From the NCBI RefSeq assembly GCF_009829085.1, contig NZ_WUQY01000012.1, forward strand, positions 1 to 64,000: a DNA stretch of 64,000 nucleotides, in the 5' to 3' direction. The stretch is from Sphingobacterium bovisgrunnientis (lineage in GTDB: Bacteria; Bacteroidota; Bacteroidia; Sphingobacteriales; Sphingobacteriaceae). The notes beneath the pieces are model-generated. The model was not told the origin of the DNA and searched no databases. It saw only the letters and a list, made by a program, of their open reading frames with translations. The position numbers and the translations under genes are program-made. Positions 38,499 through 46,522 of this stretch are shown here, piece after piece. Numbering within the stretch: the first letter of the stretch is position 1; every line of letters begins with the position of its first letter.

Positions 38499-39125
38499 AT
38501 GAAGAAACTTAAGTTAGATATTGTTGGCTTATCGTATAGCCAAACACAATCAGGAGCATACGCACTTGTCTTGGGCGAAATAAATGGCAACAGACGCCTT
38601 CCTATCATCATTGGTAGTTTTGAGGCGCAGGCTATCGCGGTGGAAATCGAAAAGATGACACCTAGTCGTCCACTTACGCACGACCTTTTCAAATCATTTT
38701 CTGAAACTTTTAATATTAGCATTGACGAAGTTTTGATTTACAACTTAGTAGATGGAATTTTCTTTGCGAAATTAATTTGTAGCCAAGGGAATGAAACACA
38801 TGAAATCGACGCACGCACTTCCGATGCTGTGGCTTTGGCAGTTAGATTTGAGTGTCCAATCTACACGTATGATTTCATCATGTCGTCTGCAGGAATCGTT
38901 ATCGAAAGTAATGATTTCGCTTTTTTAGAAAATTTGAGTTCCGCTAACACTTCAGAAGTAACAACACCATCTCCAAAAAAAGAGTTCGAAAAGCCAAAAG
39001 AGGTTTCTCCTTATGCCTCGTTGACATTAGAACAACTGGAAAGTACACTAGAAAAAGCAATTGCAAACGAGCAATACGAAGTCGCAGCAAAGATCCGCGA
39101 CGAAATAGAAAAAAGAAAATCATAA
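38499..39125 (+). CDS. Bifunctional nuclease-domain protein with UVR motif
   Basis: The 208 residues contain a BFN/DUF151 domain at about 1-135 (YALVLGEINGNRRLPIIIGS, EAQAIAVEIE, RTSDAVALAVRFECPIYTYD) and a C-terminal UVR-type helical hairpin (LEQLESTLEKAIANEQYEVA, AKIRDEIEKRK), with a Ser/Pro linker between. BFN proteins have been reported to have DNase and RNase activity in plants and bacteria; UVR motifs mediate UvrB-UvrC-like contacts. The real substrate in Bacteroidota is not established. It is followed closely by the symporter gene. Confidence 0.88.
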   Translation: MKKLKLDIVGLSYSQTQSGAYALVLGEINGNRRLPIIIGSFEAQAIAVEIEKMTPSRPLTHDLFKSFSETFNISIDEVLIYNLVDGIFFAKLICSQGNETHEIDARTSDAVALAVRFECPIYTYDFIMSSAGIVIESNDFAFLENLSSANTSEVTTPSPKKEFEKPKEVSPYASLTLEQLESTLEKAIANEQYEVAAKIRDEIEKRKS

Positions 39126-39134
39126 AATAACACT

Positions 39135-40511
39135 ATGTCTATCAAGTTAAGACTCACCATCATGAACTTCCTACAGTTCTTTGTTTGGGGAGCATGGTTA
39201 ATTACAATAGCCAACTATTGGTTTGGGACTAAAAATTGGGATGGTACCCAGTTTGGAACCATATTCGCAACAATGGGGATTGCATCACTCTTTATGCCGA
39301 CTATCATTGGTATAATAGCCGACCGCTGGATCAATGCGGAAAAACTTTATTCCTGTTTACATTTTCTATATGCCCTGTGCTTGATTTATTTGGCTAGAGT
39401 CGAAGATCCAAACACATTTTTCTATGTTATGCTTGCAGCCATGTGTTGCTACATGCCGACATTAGCACTTTCCAACTCCATCGCTTACTCTTCCCTCACA
39501 GCAGCAAAATATGATTTAATTAAAGCCTTTCCTCCAGTTCGTGTTTGGGGTACTGTCGGTTTCATAGCTGCTATGTGGATTACGAATCTTTCTGGAAATA
39601 AAGCGACAGAGTTTCAATTTTACATTGCCGCAGCAGGATCTATCACGCTGGCATTATACTCACTATTTGTGATTCCAAAATGTCCACCGCAGCGTTTAAT
39701 AAAGGAAAATTCTAAATGGACAGAACTTTTAGGTTTGGAAGCTTTCAAATTATTCGCCAATTACAAAATGGCGTTATTCTTTATCTTCTCCATGTTTTTA
39801 GGTGCAGCATTGCAATTGACGAATGCATATGGAGATGTATTTTTAAGTGAATTTTCTTTTTACCCGAAATATGCCAACTCACTTGTAGTAGAAGGTTCAA
39901 CAATTATTATGTCGATTTCTCAAATATCCGAAACCTTATTTATTCTGGCTATCCCATTTTTCTTGAAAAGATTTGGAATTCGTAATGTAATGTTATTTGC
40001 GATGGTGGCTTGGGTATTGCGATTTGGATTATTTGCCTTCGGCAATCCTTCTGACGGACTTTGGATGATTATTTTATCTTGCGTAGTCTATGGTTTAGCA
40101 TTTGATTTCTTTAATATCTCTGGCTCACTTTTCGTAGAAAGTTCTACAGATTCTAAAATCAGATCATCTGCGCAAGGCTTATTTATGATGATGACCAACG
40201 GTTTTGGTGCTGTATTTGGCTCAATTTCTTCAGGTTGGTTGATCGATAAATATTTTACACAAGGATTCAGCAATGTGAATGACTTGGCAAAACGCTTAGA
40301 AACAACAGTAGATAATTCTAAATTTTTGGAGTTTATAAACAGTAAAGGCATTAGCATCAACGATGGGATTTTCAACGAAGTACTTTATTTAAAGGATTGG
40401 CATAACATCTGGTTGACATTTGCAGGATATACATTATTAATAGTAATTGCCTTTGCAATCCTATTCAAACACAAACACAATCCACAAGAAGTGGATAATA
40501 TTACACATTAA
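39135..40511 (+). CDS. Nucleoside:H+ symporter (MFS, NHS family)
   Basis: The 458 residues form about 12 membrane helices. The N-terminus (LTIMNFLQFFVWGAWLITIANYW) and the cytoplasmic loop IGIIADRWINAEKL match the NupG/XapB-type nucleoside symporters common in Bacteroidota. VRVWGTVGFIAAMWITNL lies at the fifth helix. An extra soluble segment at about 375-415 precedes the last helix. It starts 9 bases after the nuclease-domain gene. The substrate is inferred from family resemblance. Confidence 0.88.
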   Translation: MSIKLRLTIMNFLQFFVWGAWLITIANYWFGTKNWDGTQFGTIFATMGIASLFMPTIIGIIADRWINAEKLYSCLHFLYALCLIYLARVEDPNTFFYVMLAAMCCYMPTLALSNSIAYSSLTAAKYDLIKAFPPVRVWGTVGFIAAMWITNLSGNKATEFQFYIAAAGSITLALYSLFVIPKCPPQRLIKENSKWTELLGLEAFKLFANYKMALFFIFSMFLGAALQLTNAYGDVFLSEFSFYPKYANSLVVEGSTIIMSISQISETLFILAIPFFLKRFGIRNVMLFAMVAWVLRFGLFAFGNPSDGLWMIILSCVVYGLAFDFFNISGSLFVESSTDSKIRSSAQGLFMMMTNGFGAVFGSISSGWLIDKYFTQGFSNVNDLAKRLETTVDNSKFLEFINSKGISINDGIFNEVLYLKDWHNIWLTFAGYTLLIVIAFAILFKHKHNPQEVDNITH

Positions 40512-40553
40512 AACAATAAAGGGGAAATCAGCTGATTTCCCCTTTATTGTTTT
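40510..40553. terminator. 44-base perfect palindrome, bidirectional terminator
   Basis: Each half (40510-40531 and 40532-40553) is the exact reverse complement of the other, centred on AGCT, with a GGGGAAATCA core and A/T flanks. It separates two converging genes. Confidence 0.9.
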
Positions 40554-40566
40554 ATAAATGTATTCT

Positions 40567-41070
40567 TTATTGTCTCGCTTGTGCTTCTGCTATCATGGTG
40601 ATTACTGCATCTATTGTAGATTTAGCAGCATCTTTCATCTTTTGCGTGCCGGCATAATCGGCGTCCAGGACAACTTCTTTAGATTTTTCTTTATACGTAT
40701 ATTTCAAGATATAACGTGGTACATTTTTACCTTCATCTGCATTTGCTCTTGGTGTAGTCATATCATCATCCACATTCCAAAATCCCAATTCCATCGCTTT
40801 GCGGTGCAAGTATAGCAAATCATCCTTTCTAAATTTCACTGTATCTTTTATCACTTTATCATCTTTTGTCAAAAATTGATATTCAGCAGTTTTAGAATCA
40901 TATTTATTCAACATTTCATCCGGTGTACCAAAAGTCAATTCGATAGATTCAAAATCTGAAAAACGATAAGGCGCATTTTTAATCATCGAAGAGTAATAAA
41001 CCCAACAATAAATAATAAATGGAACAATAATACAAATGGCTAAAAAGATTCTTTTTGATTTACTAGTCAT
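40567..41070 (-). CDS. Membrane-anchored protein of unknown function
   Basis: I do not recognise this family. The 167 residues have a short basic start (MTSKSKR), one membrane helix (IFLAICIIVPFIIYCWVYYS), and a soluble part of about 130 residues that is charged and strand-rich (IELTFGTPDEMLNKYD, VKFRKDDLLYLHRKAMELGF). Topology suggests an extracytoplasmic domain facing the periplasm. A -7 box TATTTTTG lies at 41099-41092 on the minus strand. Confidence 0.8.
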   Translation of the reverse strand: MTSKSKRIFLAICIIVPFIIYCWVYYSSMIKNAPYRFSDFESIELTFGTPDEMLNKYDSKTAEYQFLTKDDKVIKDTVKFRKDDLLYLHRKAMELGFWNVDDDMTTPRANADEGKNVPRYILKYTYKEKSKEVVLDADYAGTQKMKDAAKSTIDAVITMIAEAQARQ

Positions 41071-41091
41071 GACTTAATTAAAATATGCTGG

Positions 41092-41099
41092 CAAAAATA
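41092..41099 (-). promoter_or_regulatory. -7 box of the membrane-anchored protein gene
   Basis: The minus strand reads TATTTTTG, 21 bases before the ATG; no -33 element is evident. Confidence 0.4.
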
Positions 41100-41178
41100 C
41101 ACAAATTGTCTTCACTATTAATGTATTCGTAGATTATGTACTTACAATTGACATTTGTATTACTTCCGTCAACTCTAA

Positions 41179-41730
41179 TTATAATTCAGGTGTGCCGCAG
41201 CGTGTAAAATATTTGTAATACCAAGGATCTTTCAGATTAGAAATTACGACACCTTGTTTGGTGGAAACATGTACAAATTTGTCATTGTGTAAATAAATGC
41301 CAACATGATCTATCGTTTTACCTCCAAACGAAAAAAACACCAAATCGCCTTCTTTTAACTGGTCATCATATTTCCGCTTAATCACTTCTTCCATATCACG
41401 CGAACTACGCGGTAAGTTTTTTCCATATACTTGTTGATATACCATTCCTACAAAACCCGAGCAGTCAATTCCTGATTTGGTCTGCCCACCCAAACGATGC
41501 GGACTTCCCATCCATTCATCCACAAACTCGTAAAGTGAAGTATTTAAAAATTTTGGATTGGTGCCCAATAAATCTGCATAATATTGTTTAACATCAGCTT
41601 TCTTGCCAGAATTAGATCTTTCAATTGTTGTTTTATTTGCTGTTGTAACAGAAGATTTCCGCTTTATTCCACAAGAGTTTAAGAACAACAACACACAGAT
41701 CAGCAGTATAAGTATTTGAATTTGTCTCAT
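41179..41730 (-). CDS. NlpC/P60-family peptidoglycan endopeptidase, lipoprotein
   Basis: NlpC/P60 enzymes cut peptide stems of peptidoglycan. The 183 residues show a lipoprotein signal (LLFLNSC, Cys20), a linker, and the catalytic domain with Cys90 in GIDCSGFVGMVYQ, His142 in TIDHVGIYL, and His154 in KFVHVSTKQG, a complete triad. GDLVFF before the His is the usual motif. Several similar proteins act as endopeptidases in cell-wall growth (Spr/MepS type). Confidence 0.93.
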   Translation of the reverse strand: MRQIQILILLICVLLFLNSCGIKRKSSVTTANKTTIERSNSGKKADVKQYYADLLGTNPKFLNTSLYEFVDEWMGSPHRLGGQTKSGIDCSGFVGMVYQQVYGKNLPRSSRDMEEVIKRKYDDQLKEGDLVFFSFGGKTIDHVGIYLHNDKFVHVSTKQGVVISNLKDPWYYKYFTRCGTPEL

Positions 41731-41803
41731 AATAATAGTCTAAAATACCAAAACAAAATGAAACAACTGAAACAGCTAATTCTTTTTATCCGTATGAGTT
41801 AGG

Positions 41804-41811
41804 TATTTTTG
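41804..41811 (+). promoter_or_regulatory. -7 box of the DMT transporter gene, predicted leaderless
   Basis: TATTTTTG ends four bases before the ATG at 41816. The -33 region is T-rich without TTG. Confidence 0.5.
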
Positions 41812-41815
41812 CAAG

Positions 41816-42712
41816 ATGAAACAATTTCAAGGCGCTCTAGCTGTTTTCATTGGCGCAGCAAGTTTTGGCGTATTATCTACTTTTGTAAAAAAAGCCTATG
41901 CTGCAGGTTTTTCCTTGGGTGAAGTAACGGGTGTGCAAGCCATGTTGGGGATGATAATATTGTGGACAATTTTCATGATGATGAAAATTGGAAAAGTTGA
42001 TTTTTCAAATTATCCGCGTAAAACTCCCTTTTGGAAAATCATAATTTCAGGAATTTCGACTGGTGTGGTGAGTGTGCTATATTACAAATGTGTACAACTT
42101 GTTCCCGCTTCTATTGCCATCGTATTATTGATGCAATTTATTTGGATAGGCGCTTTAATTAATTTCATTGTTTTTAAACAAAGACCATCCAGAAAGCAAA
42201 GCATTGGAATTATCCTGATTTTGATTGCTACATTATTTGCTACTGGTGCCCTTGAGTCTTCGATTCACGATATTTCTGTAGTAGGAATTGCTTATGGACT
42301 ATTTGCTGCTTTGGCGTATGCCATATTTTTGATGGTAAATGGAAAAGTTGGAAACGATTATCCACCTGTACAGAAAAGTGCATTGATGGTCACAGGAGCT
42401 TTTTTAATGATTTTAGTTTTATTACAACCGATAACATTATTTCAACCCGATATTGACACACAAATCTATAAATATGGGATTTTGTTAGCGTTGTTCGGCA
42501 CCGTTCTACCTCCATTTCTATTTGCTTATGGCATGCCAAAAATCGATTTGGCATTGGGTTCAATTTTAAGCGCAGTCGAATTACCTGTAGCTGTTGCTAT
42601 GTCCTACTTCATATTGCATGAAAATGTGTCCCTATTGCAATGGCTCGGTGTTGGATTTATTCTTGTTGTAGTCGTGTGGACCAATTATAAGAAGAAAACT
42701 AACACACTCTAA
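41816..42712 (+). CDS. EamA/DMT-family transporter
   Basis: The 298 residues form ten membrane helices in two EamA repeats (about 5-140 and 150-290). The beginning (GALAVFIGAASFGVLSTFVK KAYAAGF) and the second repeat ending (VELPVAVAMSYFILHENVSL LQWLGVGFIL) are typical of 10-TM drug/metabolite exporters. The substrate cannot be inferred. Divergent from the NlpC/P60 gene. Confidence 0.9.
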   Translation: MKQFQGALAVFIGAASFGVLSTFVKKAYAAGFSLGEVTGVQAMLGMIILWTIFMMMKIGKVDFSNYPRKTPFWKIIISGISTGVVSVLYYKCVQLVPASIAIVLLMQFIWIGALINFIVFKQRPSRKQSIGIILILIATLFATGALESSIHDISVVGIAYGLFAALAYAIFLMVNGKVGNDYPPVQKSALMVTGAFLMILVLLQPITLFQPDIDTQIYKYGILLALFGTVLPPFLFAYGMPKIDLALGSILSAVELPVAVAMSYFILHENVSLLQWLGVGFILVVVVWTNYKKKTNTL

Positions 42713-42715
42713 AAA

Positions 42716-42755
42716 GAAAATGTCATGCTTAACTTTGTTCAGCATGACATTTTTG
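42716..42755. terminator. Bidirectional terminator between DMT transporter and VWA gene
   Basis: The stem AAAATGTCATGCT pairs with AGCATGACATTTT around an 11-base loop. The sequence also resembles the TGTCATGCTGA-type intergenic repeats of Bacteroidota. Confidence 0.85.
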
Positions 42756-42767
42756 AATCACTATATT

Positions 42768-44657
42768 TTACTTCTGCACCAAATCATTACTTTTCATTAA
42801 AGCTTTTGCATTTTCTGCTATTTTGATAAATTCAGCACGATAACCTTCATCATCCTGTCCTTTACTTGCTTTCGCACGTTTGATAAGAGAATCAAAATTC
42901 GCTTGCTGTTTGTATGAAGAATTACGCAACAACATCCCCAACTCTGCTACCGCTGTAGCAAAATTGAAATCCGCACTCATGGGTTTGACAGCATTGTGCA
43001 ATACAACATCCTCTTGCAATTTTGATTTTTCTCCTTGAGGATCTTTGTACCGGAACTTCACAGTAGCTAATTCAGCAGAAGAATTAGAAATCGATTTTGA
43101 TTTATTTTCTTGGTATTTCAATGGATCAACATTTCCAATCTCATCAGATTTGACACCAGTCGGAATGATATCATAAATAGCTGTCACCACATGTCCCACA
43201 CCCATATCGCCACCTACTTTTTTATCATTGTTGAAATCTTCCGCAGCCATCATTCTATTTTCATAACCTACCAAACGGTAATATTGTACATACTTCGGGT
43301 TGAACTCCACTTGAATTTTAACATCTTTTGCAACCGTAAACATTGTTCCGCCAAATTCTGAAATCATAGCTTTGCGCGCTTCCGAAATATCATTGATATA
43401 AGCATAGTTTCCACGACCTTTATTAGCCAAAAGTTCCAATTTACTATCTTTATAATTCCCCATGCCATAACCCAGGATAGAAATATTTACACCCGATTCG
43501 CGTTCTCTCTCAATCAATTTTTCCATGTCCGAATCACTGGATGCACCCACGTTAAAGTCTCCATCCGTAGCCATGACGATTCTATTGTTTCCTTCCGAAA
43601 GAAAATTTTTACGTGCTATGGAATACGCCATTTTCATTCCATCACCACCAGCAGTGCCCCCGCCAGCTTCCAAACCGTCGATGATTTCTTTAATTTTCAT
43701 CTTACTACCACCAGAAGTACTTTCCAAGCGAACTGTTGCATTTCCTGCATAGGTTACGATTGCAACTTTATCCTTATCGCGAAGCTGATCCACCAACAAT
43801 TTTAAAGATGATTTTACCAAAGGCAATTTATTCGAATCATACATCGATCCCGAAACATCAATCAAAAACACAAAATTCGATGCTGGTAAATTATCCTTCG
43901 GAATATCTTTAGCCTTTAACGAAATGCGCAAAAGCTGGTGTTTACTATTCCAAGGCGAAGGAGACAATTCCGTTTTAATAGCTACTGGATTATTTCCTTC
44001 TGGCGAAGGCATATCGTATTGAAAATAATTAATCATTTCTTCTACACGAATAGCGTCCACAGGAGGCAAAGTTCCGGAGTTCAAAAATCTTTTTACATTA
44101 TTGTAAGAAGCTACATCCACATCTGCTGCGAATGTTGAAAGTGCTTCCTTGTTCGGACTGACAAAACTATTTTCCACAAAACCTTTATAAGATTCTGTAT
44201 TTTGCTCTACTCTGCCTATTCCTCTAATCATTAAATTACTCCCACTTACGTTCTTATTGTTACTAACGGTCAAACCTGCTACATTTCCTTGTACATAACT
44301 AGCTGATCCCACTAAAGTTTCCTTTTTTTGAGTACCATATCCTACAACCACGACTTCATCCATCGTATTAGCTATTGGTTCAAGAGATATCTTAATTATT
44401 TTTTCATTTTTAACGATATGCTCAAAAGTATTATAGCCTAAAAATTGAAAACGTAACGTATCACCTTTGAAAGATGAGATTGAAAACTCACCCTTTTCAT
44501 TGGTTTGGACATTTTTATTCTTACTTGACTGCACGGATACACCAGCGATAGAATTTTTGGAATCTTTATCAATTACAATACCTTTGATTTCGATCAAACT
44601 TTGGCCATTTGCTACTATAGCAAATAGAACCATACATAATATTAGTAGCCTTTTCAT
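42768..44657 (-). CDS. VWA-domain protein with carboxypeptidase-like and SusC-like N-terminal segments
   Basis: The 629 residues start with a signal peptide (LCMVLFAIVANGQS), a carboxypeptidase-regulatory-like beta domain (about 20-95: GIVIDKDSKNSIAGVSVQ), and a stretch with the SusC/RagA plug opening (VVVVGYGTQKKETLVGSASY, then NLMIRGIG). From about 170 it becomes a YfbK-type protein: ANNVKRFLN-like entry, VWA fold with MIDAS motif DVSGSMYDSNK, and a C-terminal DUF3520-like part. It has no barrel, so the plug fragment cannot serve as a receptor. The protein is secreted or surface-bound; function unknown. It is divergent from an ECF sigma gene. Confidence 0.85.
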   Translation of the reverse strand: MKRLLILCMVLFAIVANGQSLIEIKGIVIDKDSKNSIAGVSVQSSKNKNVQTNEKGEFSISSFKGDTLRFQFLGYNTFEHIVKNEKIIKISLEPIANTMDEVVVVGYGTQKKETLVGSASYVQGNVAGLTVSNNKNVSGSNLMIRGIGRVEQNTESYKGFVENSFVSPNKEALSTFAADVDVASYNNVKRFLNSGTLPPVDAIRVEEMINYFQYDMPSPEGNNPVAIKTELSPSPWNSKHQLLRISLKAKDIPKDNLPASNFVFLIDVSGSMYDSNKLPLVKSSLKLLVDQLRDKDKVAIVTYAGNATVRLESTSGGSKMKIKEIIDGLEAGGGTAGGDGMKMAYSIARKNFLSEGNNRIVMATDGDFNVGASSDSDMEKLIERERESGVNISILGYGMGNYKDSKLELLANKGRGNYAYINDISEARKAMISEFGGTMFTVAKDVKIQVEFNPKYVQYYRLVGYENRMMAAEDFNNDKKVGGDMGVGHVVTAIYDIIPTGVKSDEIGNVDPLKYQENKSKSISNSSAELATVKFRYKDPQGEKSKLQEDVVLHNAVKPMSADFNFATAVAELGMLLRNSSYKQQANFDSLIKRAKASKGQDDEGYRAEFIKIAENAKALMKSNDLVQK

Positions 44658-44743
44658 ATTAAATCCTTATTTAATTTTCCTAACGGATGCAGAAAAAATG
44701 AAATTTCCATAATCAAGAAAAAAAAATTATTTTCACCCCGATT

Positions 44744-45313
44744 ATGAAGCTAAATGACTCATCCCCTTCTTTAGAATCTGATGAATCTTTGTTGACAAAA
44801 TATTTGTCCACGGAAGATTTAGCGGTTTTGGGTGAGTTATATGCACGACATAGTGAGATGGTGTATTATGTTTGCTTACGTTATTTCAAAGAAGAAGAAA
44901 AAAGTAAAGATGCTGTAATGCAACTTTTCGAGCAACTCATAGTCAAAGTAAAAAAACAGGATATTCAAGATTTCCCGAAATGGCTTTATGTGGTAGCCAA
45001 GAATTTTTGCTTGATGGAATTGCGCGCGCGCAAAAATAAAATTGAAGTTTCTACATCGGAATTTGTGGAATTTCCACATAATTTGCATCCACAAGAAAAC
45101 TATGCGGAAAAAGAGGAACGATTATCGCAGTTGGAAAGCTGTATAGAGAAGCTTCCCGAAAAGCAACGCATTAGCATTGATTTGTTTTTTATCAATCAAA
45201 AATGTTATAAAGAAGTCGTTGAAATTACTGGTTTCTCGATGAATGATGTAAAAAGTTATATTCAAAACGGAAAAAGAAATTTAAAGAATTGCATGGAAAA
45301 AGCAGATGAGTAA
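44744..45313 (+). CDS. ECF-type RNA polymerase sigma factor
   Basis: The 189 residues show region 2 (VYYVCLRYFKEEEKSKDAVM QLFEQ, DFPKWLYVVAKNFCLMELRA) and region 4 (LESCIEKLPEKQRISIDLFF, YKEVVEITGFSMNDVKSYIQ NGKRNLK). This is the sigma-70 family ECF layout without regions 1 and 3. The next gene overlaps by 8 bases and encodes its probable membrane-bound anti-sigma factor. The divergent VWA gene is a candidate target, by position only. Confidence 0.9.
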   Translation: MKLNDSSPSLESDESLLTKYLSTEDLAVLGELYARHSEMVYYVCLRYFKEEEKSKDAVMQLFEQLIVKVKKQDIQDFPKWLYVVAKNFCLMELRARKNKIEVSTSEFVEFPHNLHPQENYAEKEERLSQLESCIEKLPEKQRISIDLFFINQKCYKEVVEITGFSMNDVKSYIQNGKRNLKNCMEKADE

Positions 45314-46496
45314 ATTCAGTTCAAATATCGATTATTTGCGTCAATATGTAAATGGCGAACTCTCTCCTACCCAAATGTATGAGATTGAACGTGCTATGCA
45401 TACAGATGAGATGCTAATGGATATCATTGAAGGATTAGAAATAGAGAAAGCGCTGAAATCTGCAAATCCCGCGCGTGATTTACAAGCGAAAATTAAATCT
45501 CGCACAGCAAAGAAGAAAGAATTCAAGATTTTTAATATTCGAAAGTTAACTGTTGCTGCTTCGGTTATTGGACTTTTAGCTGCTGGTGCACTATACTTTT
45601 TAAAACCTGAGCCGCATGTAGAGCTTGCTCAAACAGCTCCGGAAATAGTGCCTTTAGAAAATAAAATTACAGAAAACCTAATACCTGATTCATCGCAAAT
45701 TGCATATTCTGATGATTCCCATTCGGAGGAAATTAGTAGCGCAGCTCCTCCAACCATCAAAAGAGAGAAAACTGCATCTAAAAAAGAGACCCCTTCACCA
45801 AAAAAAATAATGGCTTATTCTGCTAAACCAAAATTGGAAGTCATTATTGAAGGACCCAGATATCTAAAAAAACAAGACGAAGAGATCATCCAAATTGCAG
45901 GCAAGAGTGACATCACAGCATTTCAAACAGAAGTTTTGAATGCTAGAGTAGGCTCCTCTAGTCAAAAGCCGATAACGTCAAATTCTATAGTAAAAACTCA
46001 AGCCGACTTACAAAGACTCGATCTCGACCCTCAGACAAAGGCAAATCTTACAGCTATATTAGCTCGTCAGGCGCAAGACAATAAAGTCGAAGTAAAAGAA
46101 AAACAAACGGAAAGTACTATTAGCGATGTTTTAATAAGTGGGAATACATTAGCAAATAAAGCTAGTGCAGATTCACGTATTATATCTAGCAAGGAGACTT
46201 TTGAAACTATAATATCAAAACCTATTCAAAATGGTAATCCGATTATTGGTTGGGCAAAATTTAATACATATATAAAAGAGCAACTCAACAAAAAAGGTTT
46301 AACGTCGTATAAAGCGAACATATCGTTTTCTCTTGATGCCTCACTAAAACCAACTCTTATTGAAATTAAATCATCATCCGATAAAATAATAAATCAACAC
46401 ATCAGAGAAATATTAATGAATGGTCCAACTTGGGAAAATAAAGATCCTAACCATCCTATTTTTATTCGAATAAATTCTGAAGAAGTTTATAAATAA
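45306..46496 (+). CDS. Putative anti-sigma membrane protein with TonB-like C-terminus
   Basis: The 396 residues start with a small cytoplasmic helical domain (DYLRQYVNGELSPTQMYEIE RAMHTDE) that looks like an anti-sigma domain, then one membrane helix (LTVAASVIGLLAAGALYFL, about 77-96) and a long periplasmic Lys/Glu/Ser-rich part. The end (about 320-396: FNTYIKEQLNKKGL, ISFSLDASLKPTLIEIKSSS) resembles the TonB C-terminal fold, including the TWENKDPNHPIFIRI close. The overlap with the sigma gene supports a sigma/anti-sigma pair. I recognise no exact family. Confidence 0.7.
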   Translation: MSKFSSNIDYLRQYVNGELSPTQMYEIERAMHTDEMLMDIIEGLEIEKALKSANPARDLQAKIKSRTAKKKEFKIFNIRKLTVAASVIGLLAAGALYFLKPEPHVELAQTAPEIVPLENKITENLIPDSSQIAYSDDSHSEEISSAAPPTIKREKTASKKETPSPKKIMAYSAKPKLEVIIEGPRYLKKQDEEIIQIAGKSDITAFQTEVLNARVGSSSQKPITSNSIVKTQADLQRLDLDPQTKANLTAILARQAQDNKVEVKEKQTESTISDVLISGNTLANKASADSRIISSKETFETIISKPIQNGNPIIGWAKFNTYIKEQLNKKGLTSYKANISFSLDASLKPTLIEIKSSSDKIINQHIREILMNGPTWENKDPNHPIFIRINSEEVYK

Positions 46497-46511
46497 AACT
46501 TCTTCAGAATT
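46473..46511. terminator. Bidirectional terminator overlapping the anti-sigma stop codon
   Basis: A 16-base perfect stem (46473-46488 with 46496-46511). The 5' arm encodes the last residues (NSEEVY) and the TAA at 46494-46496 lies at the loop/arm junction. It also ends the tonB transcript from the other side. Confidence 0.85.
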
Positions 46512-46522
46512 AAATATTGACT

